Source: Dermanyssus gallinae (lineage: Eukaryota; Arthropoda; Arachnida; Mesostigmata; Dermanyssidae). Taken from it: 64,000 nt of DNA. Positions 12,741 through 23,041 of the stretch are shown in pieces; the stretch's first letter is position 1, and each line of letters opens with the position of its first letter. Below the pieces are notes generated by a model. It was not told the origin of the DNA and ran no database searches. It saw only the letters and a list, made by a program, of their open reading frames with translations. The translations under genes and the position numbers were made by a program. The stretch lies in the NCBI GenBank assembly GCA_003439945.1, contig QVRM01002221.1:147501-211500 (forward strand), in the 5' to 3' direction.

Positions 12741-14779
12741 AGAAGGCATTTGCTAAGTGGTTTTTGTGGGCATGTGTGTGCGCGCTTATGTATATGAGTG
12801 TGAATGCAAAATCTGAAAAGGGGTGCCAACATATATTTGGTGAGTGTCATGGCTGGCCCGCGTAGCTGGCCGCGTCTCTCTAAAACTCCATCGTTCGTCA
12901 CACGACGTGAACTCTCGTAACACTTGTCTGCATCCGCAGCCGAAAGGCCACCCAAACCTTCGTCACCAATAGTGCATGCTTTGTTTGCTTCGTTCAAACG
13001 CCGTTGCAAAATGGTGCGTATGCATACGGAGTAATTTTAATTATGAAAATTAGGATTACTGTTAAAGTCAAACGTACTGTTTTTGTGAACTAATAAGGGT
13101 GGATGAGAATTGTTGGATTAATTTAACAACTATGTTGGACATACAATCTAGAGTTCGCACAGTAGTGACGGTGGGTCATTTTGATGTATCCAGTTGATCA
13201 CGCGCCTGGCAAAAACGTCCTTTACGTTCTCCTGCGCGCGATGGTTTTTGGGTTCATCGAGCGGCGACCTTTTAGCGCATGTCAAGAAAACGGCGATGGT
13301 CGAAGTTGGTCCGCTGAACTTTAGCCAGGAGACGAATCTTTGATGTCATTAAAATCATACCTATCAACGGTATTGTGAGCTCGGCGAAAATTTACGATTA
13401 TTCCGTTTTGCAGATTTTTTGATTATTCTGATTTAGACACATTCCACTCAGCCAAGAGGCAGTTACTTAGACTATTTGGCCAACCGGCCTAGACAAGCCG
13501 TAAACAGGGCTCCTCAAAGGTAGGCAACACTCAACACACATTCATTCCAGTTTCATTCCAGCCACGGCTTTTCGAGTGATTGATCGCTGACTCATTAGGT
13601 TATTAGAGTGTACATAAAAAAACGTACACCTTCCTAAAACACGCATTGCAAACCACTAGACACAAACTGTATCCAGCTTGAGCCCAGTGAGCTTTTTGGG
13701 CCACTGTTTGGCCTTTTTGAAAAAGTGGAGTGCCTTCTTCATCAAACTTAAGACAAGAACATAAGATGGACATGTTTGCTTTGTCCCTCAATCGGGCATC
13801 TTCTAGATCGAAGACAAAACAACAGTCGTCTCGCTAGCTGAATTTTGCTTCTGCGGTGAACATTATCTCTATCAAAAATATCAGGCCTGCTGCTCTATGC
13901 AATACGAGGCAACCCAAGAGAGCCCGGCGTCGAGCAAGTCCGTTTACCTTATCGGCATCAGATGAAGCACGTTAACAATTTTTAGTACATCTAGTGTGTG
14001 GGGACATCCTCTAAGGTTATCCATTGACCCGTTCCATAAATGGGCGATAGTAAAATCTAGTACCCCAATCGTTGTTTTTGTATGGGAGCTTTGGAAACGC
14101 TAATGCACAATCGGTACTGCATCGCCAACCAACAGCACCTAGTATGGGATCGTAGGAGTTGGCGAGCCAGGATGTGGGCCATCTTTGTGCTCATCGTGCG
14201 GTACGTCCGGCAGACTCAAAGGGCTGTTGCGTCGCTGCCCGGTACATTGCAGTACACTCCGCGGCACTCACTAGCATGCGTGGAGTCGTTCCCGTCCGTG
14301 CCACCCCCCCGAGTCCCGCCTACCGAGGCAGAATCCTGGTCAGGTTTTGAACGACCTTACGGAACTTGCTTGTATCCAAGATAACGTCTAAGTACTTATG
14401 TGGTGCTAAGGACGGATCACTGCGTACCACTGTGCTGGCTATGTTCTGTAATAAGCGTCCTGTCGTCCAAATAACAAGAAATTATCTGGAAGGTAAAGAA
14501 AGACACTTCTGTGTTTCAGCGTTGTTATACATTTAGTTTTTATTGTATTAAAAGCGTTCTTTGCATTGAGAACGATAAGAGGAAGAACGCACAATCGGTC
14601 TTAAGGGATTTTATGTACTTCTGGTTTGCCCTCCGTGGGATTCGTTTGAGGGTCTTCATCGTTGACCGGCTTTGTCAGAAGCCATGCTGCTCATCCGAAA
14701 GAAAGTAAAGGTCCCCTACCTGTGTACATCACACCCCCAACCCCTCCGGGTATGTGTGTATGTGTCGGGGGGGCAAAGC

Positions 14780-15530
14780 CGGTCGGCAAAGCTAACACGT
14801 GATCAGCCTGTAAATTTAGCTCAGCCCTTACCACCGCCTTGAGTTCCCGCCTTCGCTGTCGCCTTTGCTTGAGCAGTGCTAGTGCTCGTCGGCATTTTCT
14901 GTAGTTTTGCAGACGTTGCTCTGATCTGGAAGTAAGCGGAAGTCGTCATCTCCTCGATAGCGTCATCTTGCAATCCTTATCCCGGCTTGCGTCAGGGTCC
15001 TGTTGGCCTTGACGCAGTCCCTCCGAGTCTCGTCAACGGCGGTAGCCACCATGGCACAGGTGAACCACAGCTGAAGAGCCCCGCAGAGGGACCGCCCGGC
15101 TAGCCGTTTGTAAGATTGCAGATAGTCTTCCTTCGTCGATGCCCATGGCCCCAATTGTACCACGATCATGGTAATAAGGGCAGTCATATAAAGGTGTCTT
15201 ATTTGTTACGTGCAGCGAGCTGAGTATCGACTTTTTTCGGCTGGGACCGTTCAACCCTGAGTGGCGAAGAGCGGGGCGTTATCCAACAAGGGAAGATCTA
15301 AGAACGACAGCTGTGCCCTCGTAGGAAACTGGGCTCATTCCGCATGTTAACCAGGGATAGTTTCACCTGGTCCATACAATCTAAGAACCCCAGTCTCTCT
15401 CAGTCGTGTACCGACCCCGACGCTCAAGGCGTTACAGTCTCCACAAACCCATGGGGCGGGCTCACGTCGAGGCGGCAACTAGGGCCAAGACCCCTCAAAC
15501 TCCGCATGGGGTTTGTTGGGCAAAAATAAC
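14780..15530 (-). pseudogene. Possible decayed coding exon(s), unidentified
   Basis: On the minus strand, 15190-14963 reads as a plausible exon: 'MTALITMIVVQLGPWASTK', a hydrophobic 'LCGALQLWFTCAMVATAV', then 'DETRRDCVKANRTLTQAGI'. One frame away it continues as 'AIEEMTTSAYFQIRATSAK' (about 14955-14880). Unit C (39540-39180) has the same text with a 2-base loss after 'YAMVA' and other breaks. The pattern of a membrane-like helix followed by a polar segment is reminiscent of the last part of a chemosensory seven-helix receptor, but this is only a guess. Both copies are broken. Confidence 0.25.
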
Positions 15531-16976
15531 AGTTGAAAACGGCGACCTCTGGCAACTCCATCCAGATAAATTCTGCTTCTGACTCATGACCAGAATAAAA
15601 CTCGTTTCCCTTCCGTTCACGTTAGCTAAGAAGTTTGCTTTTAAAGTAAAGATGCTATACAAGAAAGGTTAAGCACTGTAAAATTGCAGTTTGTGCAAGA
15701 ACCCAGAATCGAATTGTGATCACGCGGGGTGTTACTGCTAATGGGGAAATAGCCTCGCGGTGCAAATCAAACCTACTCTATTGGAAACGTCTTAGCCTGT
15801 CGTGTATGGCTCGTAGTACTAACGTGTGCGAATTATCGTCTTCGTCTCCTGCGATCCTCAGATCTGTGACTACTTAAAGTGGTCTAAATAACTATTATTA
15901 TAACAAACTGTCCTTATCTGCCAATTTAGGTAGTTGGTATTTCAGCTTGTTTCAACAGCGGTAAAACAGTGCTGGCGTTAGTATATTTTCGTCTATTTAT
16001 TACTGAATATTTGGAAATTAGAGAGAACGCAGTTGATCCTAGTTGTATTTAGTCGAATAAGATTATTACTTGTTTCAGTTAGTAAGCTTATTTTTTCCCA
16101 CTTCCCGTATTTTTCTAAACAAAACATACATTTTATTTTAACCTATGTATTTTTACAACTGAGCTTTATAGTAAAGCTGGTGTTGTACGCCTAGCGTGCA
16201 AAGTACTTGTCCAGACAGACAGTAGGCTCGGTTTTAACGTTATTTCGCGACTTGCTTCTGCACCAATACCAATCGTCAACAGAACCCAATATGCTTCATG
16301 AACGGATGTTCCTATGCATAAGAGTCGTGCGAAGCTCAGCTAATGAGACTAAAGTAGACATACCAGTTTTTGTCTTAAAAACCTTAACGGGGCTAACTGA
16401 AATATGTTGTAATCGTTGTATGTCTTTGCAACAGTTATTTCTTTATGACTTAAGGCATAATTCACGTTGCTTATTTGCTAAGAAATGCTTTCATCATATG
16501 TTGACAGCTTAAATATTATAGATTAAGAGAGTTCTGAATCGGGATAAATTCCTACTTTCCATTAGACATATACGTCACTGACTTACGAATTAATGATATA
16601 GTCTTTTAATACCACGTTTAGATTACTTACATAAAATTGTGGATTCTTGTGCTGCAAAACAGATATGTACGACAATCGAAGAAGGTCAAAGTAATTGCAC
16701 CAACTTTGCTGCCCTTATAAACGCAGTATACAAAACAAGAAGATACACAATCGTGAATGAGTATTTAACAGTAAATGTTTTGCATTTTACAATCCTAACA
16801 GAAAACACATAGACAGAGTAGAGCAAGTCTAATGTATCATATGAATGCGGATTTTGAATTTCAGCCTCGGCGATCGAAGCGATACGAAGATGGCTTAATG
16901 GAAACAAGCCAATTGGAATCGTGCAAGCAAACCGATGAGGCTATGCAACGAAGGTCCCACTAGCGGATAAGAAAAC

Positions 16977-18818
16977 ATGCAGATCTACCATTACCCAATA
17001 TTGTTGCACGCCGCACTTTGGCTGACGGATAGTATACTTCATCAGAGCAACGGTTACCTCTTCGAGCGTTTTAACACGGAAGCCGGCTTCGACTGCATCG
17101 GCGAACTGTCATCAGTACTCGAGCAGCACCTCTCGATGAGGGGTGTTTTACCCCGCCAAGCAATGGTTCTGATCCTCGGGAGTTGCGTCGGATCAGTAGA
17201 GTTCGGCGCGTCTCTGGGCCACGACTTGGGCGGGACCAGCGGCGGCAAAGAATTTGACATCTCGACGGTCGGATTCAGTGTGGAGAGTCCGAAAAAACGC
17301 ACGCGACAAAATGATCTCCTACTTGAGAAGATGCGTGAACATATTGGCAAAATGATACGCGTGCCGAGACCTCTCATCATCTATTTCTGTAAAGACGTCA
17401 ATATTCACACGCATCCGGAATTCATTAGGCCGTTTTCTATTGATAGTGACATCTACAGCCATATCCGACCCTTAATCCTATTTATGATAGGCAGCCACAT
17501 GCCAAGCAGATTTAATACGTATGCTTATGTTTGGCGATGCACTACCACGTTCGACCACGTTCTTATTGATAAGTTTCACGTGCACACCTATCCGGCCACC
17601 AAACTTACTCCAATTGCTGATACTCGTCTGGCCGCAACTATTGATACACTTGGAAAATTTCACGATTATAGTATGCTGCAGACAAAAGCCATGGACGCCA
17701 TCCTGCAGCCGTCGATTAAAAACATTTCACTTCGCCAACGATTTAAGAGGCAATTGATGCCTATACGCTTCCTATTTGAAGCATCTGAAAAGGGGGAAAC
17801 CTACAAGTTAAAGCTAACGTATAGGGATTTTGTGTTCTCATTCTACGTGTCTTGTCTTAAGCTTTTGGCCGTCGTGGAACCGTCGGAAAACGCATTCATA
17901 CAATCGTTTACGTTTATGTACGGCCTACTGCTTATGTCGACGATACTTCTTGTTGTTATACTTTCAAGCGGAGCATCCTTTACGAACGGGCTTGTTCTCT
18001 GCTTTCAGATTTGTGGATTTGGCCTCTCTTCGTACGAGGTTCGAGTTCCCAATGCACGTAGAGCGGCTTTAGCGTGTCGAATGGTCGTTTTAGGGTTGTT
18101 TCTTGTTCTATTCAGCTGGGTCATTGTCGGCGACTACAAAAACGAGCTCACGTCTGGGCTCCTTGAACCAGAGAGAGACATTCTTAACTTCAGCCATCTT
18201 GACCAAAGATGTGAATCACTAGACCTGTCTGTCGTCTTACGCGGCTACCTGCCTTACCACATTGCTCGGAATGTCACACGCATGCAAGTCTACAATGAAC
18301 TTCTGTGCGGCAAGCTAATGTGCTACCCGAATCCTGAATTGATTAGAGCTCATTTAAGCGTGCCTCTAAAGACGACACAGAACTACGAGGTCACATTTGG
18401 TTTAGTCGTTATAAGCACTGCAAGTGAAGTAATGACAAGCCCCATTGTTTCACGTATTCGCGAATACAACCTCCTGCCGATGACGTCAAATTACCTCTTT
18501 GCAGGGGACGCTGGTTTGGACGTTAGAACACGAATGTTCATTCGCGTAGCTTCTCAGAGCCGGTACTGGAGACCTGGGGGCAAATCGTATTGGCACTATG
18601 AAAATTGGGAACCCCACCGGCTACTGTTAGCGGAACTCCACGCCGAAAACAATGTACTCATCGACACTTCAGAGCTTACGGTAGTGTTCAGGCTCAATCA
18701 TCTACAATGCACATTGCTTATCTGTATTGTAGCACTCGTAGCCGCTACGATTGTTATTGTGTGGGAAATCATTTTCAATCGTATGAGCGTATTGTTTAGA
18801 CCACCAGGCCGCTCCTAA
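16977..18818 (+). CDS. Divergent ionotropic receptor (IR-like), copy 1
   Basis: Intact single-exon ORF of 613 residues, the usual size for divergent IRs. No glutamate-receptor amino-terminal domain is recognised. About 305 residues precede the first membrane segment (310-331, 'MYGLLLMSTILLVVILSSGA'). A pore-loop region follows (332-360, 'TNGLVLCFQICGFGLSSYE'). The second helix is 366-385, and its exit 'DYKNELTSGLL' matches the position of the SYTANLxSxL signature of the superfamily. An extracellular second lobe (390-575) is followed by the last helix (577-600) and a 13-residue tail. IRs are ligand-gated cation channels of chemosensory neurons; canonical glutamate-binding residues are not evident. 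The N-terminus has a hydrophobic start but no clear signal peptide. The ATG follows 'aaaac'. A conserved 'cttataaa' sits about 260 bp upstream. The last 22 codons found in copy 2 are missing here. Identification is from topology and the post-helix motif. Confidence 0.72.
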   Translation: MQIYHYPILLHAALWLTDSILHQSNGYLFERFNTEAGFDCIGELSSVLEQHLSMRGVLPRQAMVLILGSCVGSVEFGASLGHDLGGTSGGKEFDISTVGFSVESPKKRTRQNDLLLEKMREHIGKMIRVPRPLIIYFCKDVNIHTHPEFIRPFSIDSDIYSHIRPLILFMIGSHMPSRFNTYAYVWRCTTTFDHVLIDKFHVHTYPATKLTPIADTRLAATIDTLGKFHDYSMLQTKAMDAILQPSIKNISLRQRFKRQLMPIRFLFEASEKGETYKLKLTYRDFVFSFYVSCLKLLAVVEPSENAFIQSFTFMYGLLLMSTILLVVILSSGASFTNGLVLCFQICGFGLSSYEVRVPNARRAALACRMVVLGLFLVLFSWVIVGDYKNELTSGLLEPERDILNFSHLDQRCESLDLSVVLRGYLPYHIARNVTRMQVYNELLCGKLMCYPNPELIRAHLSVPLKTTQNYEVTFGLVVISTASEVMTSPIVSRIREYNLLPMTSNYLFAGDAGLDVRTRMFIRVASQSRYWRPGGKSYWHYENWEPHRLLLAELHAENNVLIDTSELTVVFRLNHLQCTLLICIVALVAATIVIVWEIIFNRMSVLFRPPGRS

Positions 18819-19850
18819 GAGATACAGTTGTGTAACACACGGTTGCCGCTTACTTATCTAGAGCGCCAGGAAAAAGACGAATCAGCACACTTAACATACT
18901 TTGACTATTTTCCGACTTCCGTGATCTAAGTATTACCTACTGCGCACGATACACACAAAGAAGTGTTATCATAGCCCTGGAAAGCAATAGATAAACCAGC
19001 ATTTTAAAATTTAAAAGAAAGATTGGGATACCTTCTGCACTGCCAGGCTGCTATAGCTTCATGTCCAACTGTAAATGAGGCTCTTTTAAGAGCCTTCTTT
19101 TTGTTTAAAGTATTCTATGCCCAAAAATGACAGCCACCACGGTCTCTCGGCATAGCCAGGTAGAGTAGACTCCGCTAACGTTAAGTATTTGCGGTTGTTT
19201 ATTAAAGAGTAGATTAGTATGACAACCTGCTTGCATGAATTACAAGCATTGAGGTGAGAAAAACGTTATCGTTGGGGTGATCTATTTAAGGCGATGCCAT
19301 ATTGCCGGGTCGAATTCCTCCTTCTCCCCCCATACACATACAGACACTACCTGTCTCTACATTTCAGAAATTGGAAGATGAAGTCGGATGGAACTTAGTC
19401 GATCATCTAACAAATGGCCTGAAACTTTAACCGTTCTGACGTATGCTTGAATGTTTTTGTTCGCCCGCTGGATTGCCATCAATGCAATGTGGTACAACAG
19501 AATGCCTTAGAACTGAGTATTTCAGCTAGTAGAAAACAAGGACAGATACAAATACGTCGCACTTTCCCGAAAGTTTGTGGGTGGTTTATACAGCAGCTAA
19601 ACGCACACGTACTCACGTCAATTAGTAGCGTACAAGTATGGCATATTTTCTTTCATACGAAAAATGAATTAGTGAAGTACAACACAAGGAATCAACATTA
19701 TCTCCCAACGAAACTTGTTTTGGAAGGAACAGAGTACAGAAGCATTCTAAACATATAGCATTTAAAGATCTGGCGAAGCGCTGGCGAAACTGCAGCTCTT
19801 AAGAGGGAGACATTGTCTTTTCAACAACGTATTTATCCCCCCAATCCTGC
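18819..19850. other. Receptor 3' flank, non-coding
   Basis: This is collinear with 43261-44436 in unit C and highly similar. It contains no gene I recognise. A palindromic 'aggctcttttaagagcct' near 19079-19096 could form a hairpin; copy C reads 'aggctcttttaaaagccc', which is weaker. Confidence 0.5.
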
Positions 19851-19897
19851 CGGGAAGAGATGGGACTAATCCCCCGCCACAGACTGACCTACTTTGC

Positions 19898-20400
19898 TTG
19901 CCTCGTCACATAGCTGCGCCCCTGCAGTGGCCACTACTGACGGCGGGCTCATCTGCAACCAACAAGGCAATGTTCGGGTCTAGTCGTCCTTTTGAGGAAC
20001 AGGTTACTAGGCAGAAGAAATGGGACCAAATCGCCACTCAGGCTACCCACTTAACTCTTCTGTCGACATGCGAGTTAGATGTTGGCAGCATTAGACTGAA
20101 AGTTGCAGTTGCATCCGACGCCGCCGGAGTGTGGCTTGACGTATTTTCGTCCGAGCTGGTTGGCAGAAAGCTGACCGACGACCAGTTTCGTACCACCAGT
20201 GGCATCAGACTTGCCATTGACATGTCTGAGAGAAAGGAATGCCCGTGTGGTGAAACGGTGGAGATACGCGGCCTGCACCGGCTTAGTTGCACTAAGCTGA
20301 CCTAGCTTACGCAGGCCCGCCACGATGCCATCAATTACAGCCTAAGGCGCGCTCTCAGAGAAGCGGGCTACCGCACCACACTGGAGCCTATGGAGTTATA
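19898..20400 (+). pseudogene. Fragment of R2-group polymerase, C-terminal region (gamma copy B)
   Basis: The frame resembles the segment between reverse transcriptase and endonuclease of the family at 22.9-30.9 kb. It has 'GVWLDVFSSELVGRKLTDD' (compare 'GAWLHALPSAPIGTLLDDE'), 'RTTSGIRLAIDM', then the zinc motif 'CPCGETVEIRGLHRLSC', equal to C-x-C-x8-H-x4-C. After an in-frame stop come 'ARHDAINYSLRRALREAGY' and 'TLEPM'. It breaks off just before the expected RPD endonuclease motif. It is the same locus as 47286-47833 in unit C, so it predates that duplication. Confidence 0.7.
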
Positions 20401-20582
20401 TAATTAGTATCTTAGTGATAGTAATACATACACATAATGACAGTAATAAAGCATTGCGCCTTTTTTATTATTGTAGTTTATTTTTTGTAAATGTTTGAAA
20501 AATGTGATTTGCATAGTAATAGTATATTGTGCAGTCTATAGCAAAAAGAGCCGTTTAATCCCTTAACTAATATGGTATTAGT

Positions 20583-20880
20583 AATAGGGGCTACATTAGG
20601 GTCTCTGCTCTGGAATATGGCGTACGACCACGTACTGAAGTTTTGCAGATTAAAGGGCGTCCGGACGATCGCTTACGCGGATAACATGGCCATACTAGTC
20701 ACAGGGCGTGAGGGGGATACGCTACAAAAACGGACCGGTTAACGACTAGATTGCAGGGCACTGCTTAAAATTAACCATTGAAAAAGCAACACGGTACTCC
20801 TTACGCGCCGAAGAAGGCATGGAGACATCCGCTTAGTATTGGACGGGGAGAGCATAAATTAATAAGGGGGCCGCAAAGAT
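20583..20880 (+). pseudogene. LINE reverse-transcriptase palm fragment
   Basis: The plus frame reads 'GATLGSLLWNMAYDHVLKF', as in the QGSxLGPxLWN motif B of R1/LOA/Jockey-type polymerases. It then reads 'VRTIAYADNMAILVTGREG', where the catalytic YADD is changed to YADN. Stops and a frameshift follow. Unit C (48010-48210) keeps only the ends of this stretch, the middle including the YADN codons being deleted there. It is an old, dead fragment. Confidence 0.65.
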
Positions 20881-20999
20881 AAAAACAGGCAAATAGTCTA
20901 TGTAGGACGCGTAGTACTAACGTGTACAAAGGATCGTGTTTGTTTTCCGTGTTGCTCGGATTTTGTGACTACTTAAAGTGATCAAAATGTTTATTATTA

Positions 21000-21995
21000 C
21001 GAATGATCATAATGTAATAACTACGTGGGTTTAACTGTCTATTTGGTATTTCCGTTATATCCTAACAATAAGTTTCCATTCTGTTCTAACCTACGTAGTT
21101 TTATCAAGGATCTTAGTAGTAAAACTGGTGGTGTACGTCTAACGTACTTGACCAGACAAAAGGTGGGTTCGTTTTCTACACTGTTTTACAACTTGCTCCC
21201 GCACCAGTCAATACTACAAATTAATGAAGCTCAATGTTCCGTATGAACGGTTCCCACGCATAGGAGTCGTGCGAAGCTCAGATTTTTTCACGAGTGTACA
21301 TGTACGAGTCCTGAGGGGTGCGTCACGGTCTTGCTCAGCTTCTCGTCTCGCCCACTCATCGAGGCTTTTTTTAATGGTGAGAGGGAAAAATGCGTTTACG
21401 CACACCCAGAGCGGGTAGTGTGGGACTCGATGCCGATGTTGTTGGCATAATACCCACTGAAAACCTCTCACCTAAATGGCCTCAGGAAGAGGCGAGGAGC
21501 TGGAACCATTATTTAATATTACTTCAACCACTTCAACTTCCGAGGCTGCAGAGTAAACCTCTCCCGCCTAGCGATTTTCTCAGCTGTCTTGAGCGTCAAA
21601 GTGGCGTCGACAGGTCCGTCGCCTCATTCCACGTTTCCGTTGCGCAATATTGTCAAGCAACCATCGGTTATTAAAGCTATTATTTCTTTACTCGTTTTAC
21701 GATTCTTTTTTTCACTCGTATGGCATTTATATTATGTAAATACATGGATATCATAGAAGGTGCGCAAAGGAGATACCTAACGAGACTCCGCAGAAGATGC
21801 GACATCGAGCTGAACGATATCATTTAACCGCCCTTTATGGATACACTTCGGCATCATGACAAACGGGTTCTACCTCAACAGGCGGGTTCGAATCTTGATA
21901 ATCACTTAGTTTGAAGTGCGGCCGAACAGTCGTAGAAGCCCACTAATGTATGTGCCTAGACGATTTGCAAGAACGGTGCACAGTAATAATATGTT
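21000..21995. other. Duplicated non-coding end of unit B
   Basis: Matches 48350-49086 plus 50655-50940 in unit C. No gene is recognised. The sequence 'cactcgtatggcattt' at 21713-21728 is the uninterrupted form of the site that carries the LTR element in unit C. Confidence 0.55.
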
Positions 21996-22107
21996 CGCCT
22001 AACGCGTAGCCAGCGACATCACAACAAAACGGCTGCGCAGGTCCCTCCTGCGACCAGTCTTTCGTCACTCTTTGTTTCGTGAATAAAAGAGTTTTTATTC
22101 TATAAAC

Positions 22108-22124
22108 GTGTATATATATACATC

Positions 22125-22155
<31 letters not shown>

Positions 22156-22160
22156 TTTTT
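22108..22160. repeat. (TA)n followed by poly(T)
   Basis: A TA tract of about 38 bp is followed by a run of about 14 T on the plus strand. No related retroelement end is recognised beside it. Confidence 0.9.
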
Positions 22161-22544
22161 GCCGTTTGATTTGGCAGAGTGTGGTCGTGTTTTTGTTGTC
22201 TCCACTAAAATATACTGTTTTCTGAGTTTTGACTTCAACGTTTGCAGTCATAATTGTATCAACGATTCTGCGTGTACTGAGTGGCCGACGGGTGCATAGT
22301 GCACACTTGGTGGTTGCGTCTCTGCACTGGTTGCGACAGTGTGGTTGCGTCTCTGAGGAATCGGATTTCTCTGAGCCTCCAGTTGACCGAGTTCGATTTG
22401 CTAGAGTCATCGCAGGTTTACACATTGTTGCAGCGGAAGACGTGGTAGTTTAGGAGTTACGAGAGCCACCAAACAGAGAAAGTGTTCGCTTACCGAGGCC
22501 GGGAACGACGGACAGCCAGAGAGCCAGAGACTCACCCTGAAGAT

Positions 22545-22877
22545 GGCTTTTCCGTGGTGATTTCACGCAGAGTGAAAAGTGCAATTTCTCGCGAGCAGAG
22601 AGAAACTCACTAACTAGAGAAACTCAAGAGCGACATTTCATCGGGATCTCTTAATACCTTCAAGGTTATTATTCGCAAGAACTGCCCGGACAATTCAAGT
22701 CCTAGTGACTTTGCGGAAGGCTCGATGCTACGTCTCTTTTAAGAGATATACACCATTTCACTGGGCAGCAAGATATCAAGAGGGAACGGCGGAATTCTCG
22801 TGTGGGTCAGCAGTGTGGAAGCCGCTAAAAGTCTGTTGCAACTGACAGTTCTTGGTGAAGTTTCTGTATCGGCTGTA
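22545..22877 (+). pseudogene. Gag-like ORF1 fragment (third copy of the island family)
   Basis: The plus frame reads 'EDGFSVVISRRVKSAIS', 'GSLNTFKVIIRKNCP', 'FAEGSMLR' and 'GGILVWVSSVEAAKSLLQL'. Residue for residue this parallels the minus-strand gag at 26900-26600 ('DDGFTRVVTRRKK', 'GELGTFKVIIRREP', 'FPEGSMLS', 'KSIIVWLSRIEDACRVL'). It has a stop after 'RETH' and after 'RLF' and is cut off by the TA tract at 22878. It therefore retains only the part before the zinc knuckles. Confidence 0.7.
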
Positions 22878-22905
22878 TATATATATATATATATATATAT
22901 ACGTG

Positions 22906-22951
<46 letters not shown>
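22878..22951. repeat. (TA)n, tail of the minus-strand retroelement
   Basis: Two TA runs are separated by 'cgtggctt'. On the minus strand the tract follows the polymerase 3' region and an AATAAA (22955-22960), so it sits where the 3' tail of the minus element should be. Confidence 0.8.
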
Positions 22952-22956
<5 letters not shown>

Positions 22957-23041
22957 ATTTTTCGTATATTACAATATGCATGTGGGTCACATATTATGGA
23001 AGGTTAGCTATGCCAATGGGCCTAGCGGGTGTGCATTGTGA

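Larger units (their letters stand above)
11361..21995. repeat. Segmental-duplication unit B (with receptor gene 1)
   Basis: It starts with 'acggcaaccgaaggtgtttctgttgacatc', shared with the start of unit C (35150). It is collinear with C from there to about 21995 (C: to 50937), including the receptor ORF and more than 2 kb on each side. It differs from C by lacking the SINE (11796), the 44.4-47.3 kb insertion and the LTR element (empty site at 21713-21722). Non-coding identity next to the receptor is about 98% by eye. Confidence 0.85.

Noticed and set aside
16207..16512. ORFs just upstream of the receptors as an extra exon (and 40620-40880)
   Set aside because: The sequence is nearly identical in both units, but the starting Met is not shared and no receptor or other motif is present. 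It is treated as 5' flank.
17054..17380. Antisense ORFs within the receptor genes
   Set aside because: They are shadows of the receptor coding frame, present in both copies because the genes are duplicated.
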